A stretch of 64,000 bases of DNA from CAYNWT01 sp964450955 (lineage in GTDB: Bacteria > Planctomycetota > Planctomycetia > Planctomycetales > Planctomycetaceae), in assembly GCA_964450955.1 (NCBI GenBank), contig CAYVFI010000005.1, positions 160,206 to 224,205 of the forward strand. Reading direction: 5' to 3'. This document shows, piece after piece, positions 61,619 to 64,000 of this stretch; the stretch's first letter is position 1; every line of letters starts with the position of its first letter. The notes under the pieces were generated by a model. The model was not told the DNA's origin, ran no database searches, and saw only the letters and a list, made by a program, of their open reading frames with translations. A program made the translations under genes and the position numbers.

Positions 61619-64000
61619 ATGTCTCAGACTCAACTACTGCACGAACTTCTTGAAGAACGCATCCTCATCATCGACGGCTCGATGGGTGCGCTCATCATGT
61701 CCGATAACCCGACGGAAGAAGGGTACCGAGGCGAGCGGTTCAAAGATCACCACATCGACGTCCGCAACGCGACGGACCTTTTGGTTCTCACACAACCAGA
61801 TTTGATTGGCGGAATCCACCGGCAGTACCTCGAAGCCGGTGCGGACATCATTGAGACGGACACGTTTAACGCATCCATCATCGGCATGCGCGAGTTTGAA
61901 CTTTCGCACCTGGTCCACGAGATCAACAAGACGGGAGCCGAACTCGCTCGCGCGGCGGCGGACGAGTACACAAAGAAGAACTCAAAGAAGCCGCGATTCG
62001 TCGCCGGAAGTATCGGTCCAACCAACGTCACATTGGCTTACAACGCCGACGAAAAAGGCGTGCGTAAAGTCTCGTTTGACGAGATGGTGGAAAGCTACGC
62101 CGAACAGGTTCGCGGATTGATGGACGGTGGCGTTGACCTGCTGCTGCCCGAAACCAGCTTCGACACGCTCAATATGAAGTCGTGCTTGTTCGCGATCTCT
62201 CAGGTATTCGAAGAACGCGGAACCGATGTCCCCGTAATGGTGTCAGGAACCATTTTCCAGGGCGGAGCCACCCTGCAGGGCCAAACGGTCGAAGCCTTCT
62301 ACACCGCGCTGGAGCATTTCCCTTCGCTCAGCATTGGGTTCAACTGTGGCCTGGGTCCGCTGCAAATGAAGCCGTACCTCAACACGCTGTCGGACATGGC
62401 GACACGATACGTCACGTGCTACCCGAACGCGGGTATGCCGGACGGCATGGGCGGCTTCGATAACACGGCGGACGAGTTCACTGAAATTGCTTACGGCATG
62501 GCGAAAGCCGGCATGATGAACATCGTGGGCGGTTGCTGCGGAACAACGCCTGAGTTCATTCGTAAGACTGCTGAAGCGGTTAAGGATCTGCCGCCACGCA
62601 AGATTCCACAGGGCAACGGTTGGTCAACGTACTCGGGTTTCGATCAGGTTGCACTGCGTCCTGAAAGCAACTTTATGAACGTTGGCGAACGAACCAACGT
62701 CACCGGTTCTCGCCGGTTCGCTCGATTGATCCGCGAAGAAAAATACGACGAAGCACTTAGCGTTGCCGCCAACCAGGTCGAAGGTGGCGCTCAGGTCATT
62801 GACGTAAACATGGACGAAGGCCTGCTTGACGGCCCGCGTTGCATGGAGAAATTCCTGTGGCTGCTACACGACGACAACGTTCGTGTTCCAATCATGATCG
62901 ACAGCAGCGACTGGGACGTCATCGAAGCCGGCCTGAAATGTGTTCATGGCAAGGCCATCGTCAACAGCATCAGTATGAAGGAAGGCGAAGACAAGTTCCT
63001 TGAACAAGCCAGACTGATTCGTCGGTACGGTGCGTCAGCGATTGTGATGGCGTTCGACGAAACCGGCCAGGCTGTTGATTGCGAAGACAAGGTCCGCATC
63101 TGCAAACGAGCCTACAAGCTGCTGACCGAAAAAGTCGGCTTTCCACCAACCGACATTATCTTCGACCCCAACATCCTCACGGTCGGAACCGGCATGGAAG
63201 AACATGCCAACTACGCCGTGGAGTTCATCGAAGCAGTCCGCCGCATTAAGGAGGAATGCCCCGGTGCGAAGACGTCCGGCGGTGTGAGTAACATCAGCTT
63301 CTCCTTCCGCGGAAACAACGTGGTTCGCGAAGCCATGAACGCAGCGTTTCTGTACCACGCCATTGAGGCGGGTCTGGATATGGGCATCGTGAACCCGACA
63401 CAGTTGGAAGTTTACGACGAGATCGACAAGGAACTGCTGGAACACGTTGAAGACGTGCTGCTGAACCGACGTCCTGACGCGACCGAACGCCTGATTGACT
63501 TCGCCGAAACGGTCAAGCAAAAAGCCGCGGGCGGAGACCAGAAAGCAGAAGAATGGCGCGGCGGTTCTGTTGAAGAACGACTCCAACACGCGTTGCTCAA
63601 GGGCATAACCACCCACATCGAAGAAGACACCGAAGAAGCCCGCGGTAAGTACGGCCGACCACTGGACATTATCCAGGGCCCACTGATGGACGGCATGGCG
63701 GTCGTCGGTGAACTGTTCGGAGCGGGCAAGATGTTCCTGCCGCAGGTCGTGAAGTCGGCTCGGGTCATGAAGAAAGCCGTGGCGTGGCTGGAACCGTTCA
63801 TGGAAGCGCAAAAACTGGCTGGCGAAGATGCCAACCTGTTTGTCCATCAAGCTAACGGAAAGCCGGCCGGCCTGTTTCTCGGCACGCGTGAAGAAGCCGT
63901 CGGCATTGTGGAAGCCAACGAAGGTGTTGATACCGCAGACGCTGAAGAATCCAATCGAGGAACCTTCCTGATCGCCACTGTCAAAGGTGATGTCCACGAC
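61619..64000 (+). CDS. metH: Cobalamin-dependent methionine synthase MetH (cut by window end)
   Basis: The frame opens at ATG 61619 (MSQTQLLHELLEERILIIDG) and is open to the last base, giving 794 residues of an expected 1,150-1,250. The homocysteine-binding domain (to about 320) has its zinc cysteines in FNCGLG and VGGCCGTTP. The methyltetrahydrofolate-binding domain (about 345-620) has ERTNVTGSRRF, IDSSDW and NSISMKEG. The B12 four-helix cap follows (LDIIQGPLMDGMAVVGELFG split). The window stops at GDVHD, just where the lower axial His of the B12 domain lies (DxHDxGKN). It methylates homocysteine with B12 and reduces the need for MetE. Confidence 0.96.
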   Translation, partial: MSQTQLLHELLEERILIIDGSMGALIMSDNPTEEGYRGERFKDHHIDVRNATDLLVLTQPDLIGGIHRQYLEAGADIIETDTFNASIIGMREFELSHLVHEINKTGAELARAAADEYTKKNSKKPRFVAGSIGPTNVTLAYNADEKGVRKVSFDEMVESYAEQVRGLMDGGVDLLLPETSFDTLNMKSCLFAISQVFEERGTDVPVMVSGTIFQGGATLQGQTVEAFYTALEHFPSLSIGFNCGLGPLQMKPYLNTLSDMATRYVTCYPNAGMPDGMGGFDNTADEFTEIAYGMAKAGMMNIVGGCCGTTPEFIRKTAEAVKDLPPRKIPQGNGWSTYSGFDQVALRPESNFMNVGERTNVTGSRRFARLIREEKYDEALSVAANQVEGGAQVIDVNMDEGLLDGPRCMEKFLWLLHDDNVRVPIMIDSSDWDVIEAGLKCVHGKAIVNSISMKEGEDKFLEQARLIRRYGASAIVMAFDETGQAVDCEDKVRICKRAYKLLTEKVGFPPTDIIFDPNILTVGTGMEEHANYAVEFIEAVRRIKEECPGAKTSGGVSNISFSFRGNNVVREAMNAAFLYHAIEAGLDMGIVNPTQLEVYDEIDKELLEHVEDVLLNRRPDATERLIDFAETVKQKAAGGDQKAEEWRGGSVEERLQHALLKGITTHIEEDTEEARGKYGRPLDIIQGPLMDGMAVVGELFGAGKMFLPQVVKSARVMKKAVAWLEPFMEAQKLAGEDANLFVHQANGKPAGLFLGTREEAVGIVEANEGVDTADAEESNRGTFLIATVKGDVHD

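Noticed and set aside
63035..63997. Long antisense frame (320 residues) opposite metH
   Set aside because: The metH frame on the plus strand has unmistakable domains. The antisense frame reflects codon bias, with Phe/Val/His-rich translation.

Overview
The window reads as chromosomal DNA of a planctomycete (Planctomycetota, probably Planctomycetales). Lineage-typical families are scattered through it: a Tat-signalled DUF1501 protein, a large DUF1549/DUF1553 protein with a planctomycete cytochrome c domain, an 1168-residue PVC-type haem-binding protein with an NPCBM-like front end, a DUF1080 protein, YdjY and DUF4175-like envelope proteins, and a split GAF-HlyD / HlyD / M50-PqqD-HlyD set. The DNA is moderately GC-rich, and start codons include GTG and TTG. 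No phage, plasmid, IS transposase, CRISPR array, rRNA or tRNA was recognised, so this looks like core chromosome with some lineage-specific loci.

Layout. 1-7.3 kb: the 3' end of mnmA, then a minus-strand block (TauD-like dioxygenase, aldo/keto reductase, PilZ protein, cold shock protein, calcineurin-like phosphoesterase, DUF1990). 7.3-14.4 kb: a plus-strand metabolic run (pepE, small membrane and lipoproteins, a conserved unknown overlapping fumarylacetoacetase, surE, ispH, ilvE). 14.5-21.1 kb: a divergent envelope cluster, with a GAF-GAF-TM-HlyD protein on minus and HlyD, an M50 metalloprotease-HlyD fusion and a membrane J-domain protein on plus. 21.1-27.4 kb: DUF309, folE, two membrane unknowns, a YdiJ-like FAD/Fe-S dehydrogenase overlapping a MoaD/ThiS-like protein, and DUF3859. 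27.4-32.5 kb: DUF1501, an ABC exporter pair, and a divergent Crp/Fnr regulator preceded by a perfect TGTGA-N6-TCACA site, then a zinc-finger membrane protein. 32.8-39 kb: secreted HExxH protease, Ig-like secreted protein, DUF1080, TIM-barrel protein, coiled-coil membrane protein, rhomboid and a CsrA-like protein. 39.4-43.5 kb: DUF1553 protein, lipoprotein and macrodomain. 43.6-52.1 kb: a tightly packed YdjY / Dpm1-like / VWA / DUF4175-like / secreted-protein run. 52.1-58.3 kb: MFS transporter, then a PVC haem protein plus DegT aminotransferase operon on minus. 58.3-64 kb: a repeat-rich intergenic region, fatty acid desaturase, trypsin-like protease, small membrane protein and metH, which runs off the window end.

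The most unusual signal is non-coding. A dispersed repeat (core near GTTCCGTTYGATCGGTATC) occurs five times, each copy 2-6 nt after a stop codon and in the sense orientation of that gene (mnmA, surE, the GAF-HlyD gene, the M50 gene and the moaD-like gene), with a possible degenerate sixth copy. Other notable non-coding structures are a nested hairpin at 8817-8886, a multibranch fold at 58705-58816, a near-perfect inverted repeat at 58511-58580 and a 10-bp-phased repeat at 53581-53610. All family names come from reading the translations without database searches. Start sites were chosen by family alignment from memory and by Shine-Dalgarno sequences.
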